Source of the DNA: Hydnum rufescens UP504 | Taxonomy: Eukaryota; Basidiomycota; Agaricomycetes; Cantharellales; Hydnaceae | DNA: 15,801 nt | Direction of reading: 5' to 3' | Assembly (NCBI GenBank): GCA_014904985.1 | Contig: MU128947.1 | Location: 320,543 to 336,343, forward strand | In this document: positions 15,431 through 15,801 of the stretch, piece by piece | Numbering within the stretch: position 1 is the stretch's first letter | Layout of the letters: each line of letters starts with the position of its first letter | Notes under the pieces: generated by a model | What the model was told of the DNA's origin: nothing | What the model saw: only the letters and a program-made list of their open reading frames with translations | The model's database searches: none | Made by a program: the position numbers and the translations under genes

Positions 15431-15634
15431 ATGCGGCTCCGCAGCCCATCAGTCAGCCTCCACAAGCCACCATCACTAAGCCTCACTAAGCTGACGCAGC
15501 TGTGTTACAAATCCTGTGCGCACCTCCACATGGCTATGCCCCAACTTCCATATGTATCCCCCTTAGCATATGTACTTCCAAGGCAGTGTACACCTGGGTA
15601 CTCCAAAGGTGTCCAAAGTGTCAAAGGACCGTAA
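15431..15634 (+). CDS. Small ORF downstream of the TATA box (67 aa)
   Basis: This ORF begins MRLRSPSVSLHKPPSLSL at the first ATG after the TATA box and ends at TAA after SVKGP. I do not recognise it. It may be the first exon of a longer gene whose later frame is the one running off the window from 15570. I could not find a clean intron that joins the two in phase. Confidence 0.3.
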   Translation: MRLRSPSVSLHKPPSLSLTKLTQLCYKSCAHLHMAMPQLPYVSPLAYVLPRQCTPGYSKGVQSVKGP

Positions 15635-15801
15635 TGATGTGGATGGAGTACGAATTGGGACAGGTGATGTGGATTCAGGGACTGGGGTAGAGGAGGAGGA
15701 GGGGGAGTCTGGATTGGCAACTCCATGGACTCATGTGGGGAGCGAGGGGAATGACAAGGTGCTGACAAGGGGCGCCAATGCTGCCAACTGGTTGACGTAC
15801 C
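15570..15801 (+). CDS. Partial hypothetical ORF running off the right edge
   Basis: The frame is open from ATG 15570 (MYFQGSVHLGTPKVSK) to the last complete codon of the window, 77 codons. It includes an acidic run (VEEEEGES) followed by ATPWTHVGSEGNDK and a Trp-containing end (NAANWLTY). The composition looks more protein-like than the overlapping 15431 frame. There is no recognised domain, and both the start and the 3' end are uncertain. Confidence 0.35.
   Translation, partial: MYFQGSVHLGTPKVSKVSKDRNDVDGVRIGTGDVDSGTGVEEEEGESGLATPWTHVGSEGNDKVLTRGANAANWLTY

Overview
The window looks like nuclear DNA of a filamentous fungus, most likely a basidiomycete. The reasons are the short spliceosomal introns (GTRNGT donors, CTAAY-type branch points, TAG/CAG acceptors), the Ser/Thr/Pro-rich hypothetical genes, a solo-LTR-like insertion and the density of repeats. 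The phylum is an inference, because no marker gene is present. There are no rRNA genes, intact tRNAs, CRISPR arrays or bacterial genes.

Layout. (1) 1-747: no gene seen. (2) 748-4747: an inverted duplication with about 1.25-kb arms and a 509-bp centre. Both arms carry the same chain of small exons and introns, transcribed outward from the centre. The right arm is split by a 980-bp insertion with the features of a solo LTR (3417-4396). (3) 4748-5089: short palindromes and simple repeats. (4) 5090-5965: open copy of an unrecognised gene family; a broken paralogue lies in the opposite orientation at 10987-11835. (5) Between them are a Ser/Asp-rich ORF (6959-7447), a multi-exon minus-strand gene with one in-frame stop (8004-10234) and a 72-bp minisatellite (about 10431-10665). 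(6) 12300-15260: a second outward-facing pair of the exon/intron modules, head to head around a 650-bp near-perfect palindrome (13686-14335). That palindrome holds the same candidate start (MLGTIVYCACSTSAWAL) in both arms. (7) 15350-15801: a TATA box and an ORF running off the right edge.

The main observation is a repeated module seen 17 times in two distant blocks. Each exon ends in hairpin A (ACCACACACCCGC / GCGGGTGTGTGGT). A fungal 5' splice site follows 3-10 nt later. The 90-113-nt intron then carries hairpin B (AAAGAGCAGC / GCTGCTCTTT), a branch point such as ACTAAT or TACTAAC, and a TAG/CAG acceptor. The order, spacing and stem pairing are kept while the exon sequences diverge. The exons often read open and share peptide echoes (QMxTH, NDE-rich, HTPAxAGVW), and some junctions join in frame. 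Stops and phase changes show that several copies are decayed, or that the family is not simply protein-coding. I do not recognise this family. Introner-like elements or a palindromic mobile element associated with splice sites are the closest concepts.
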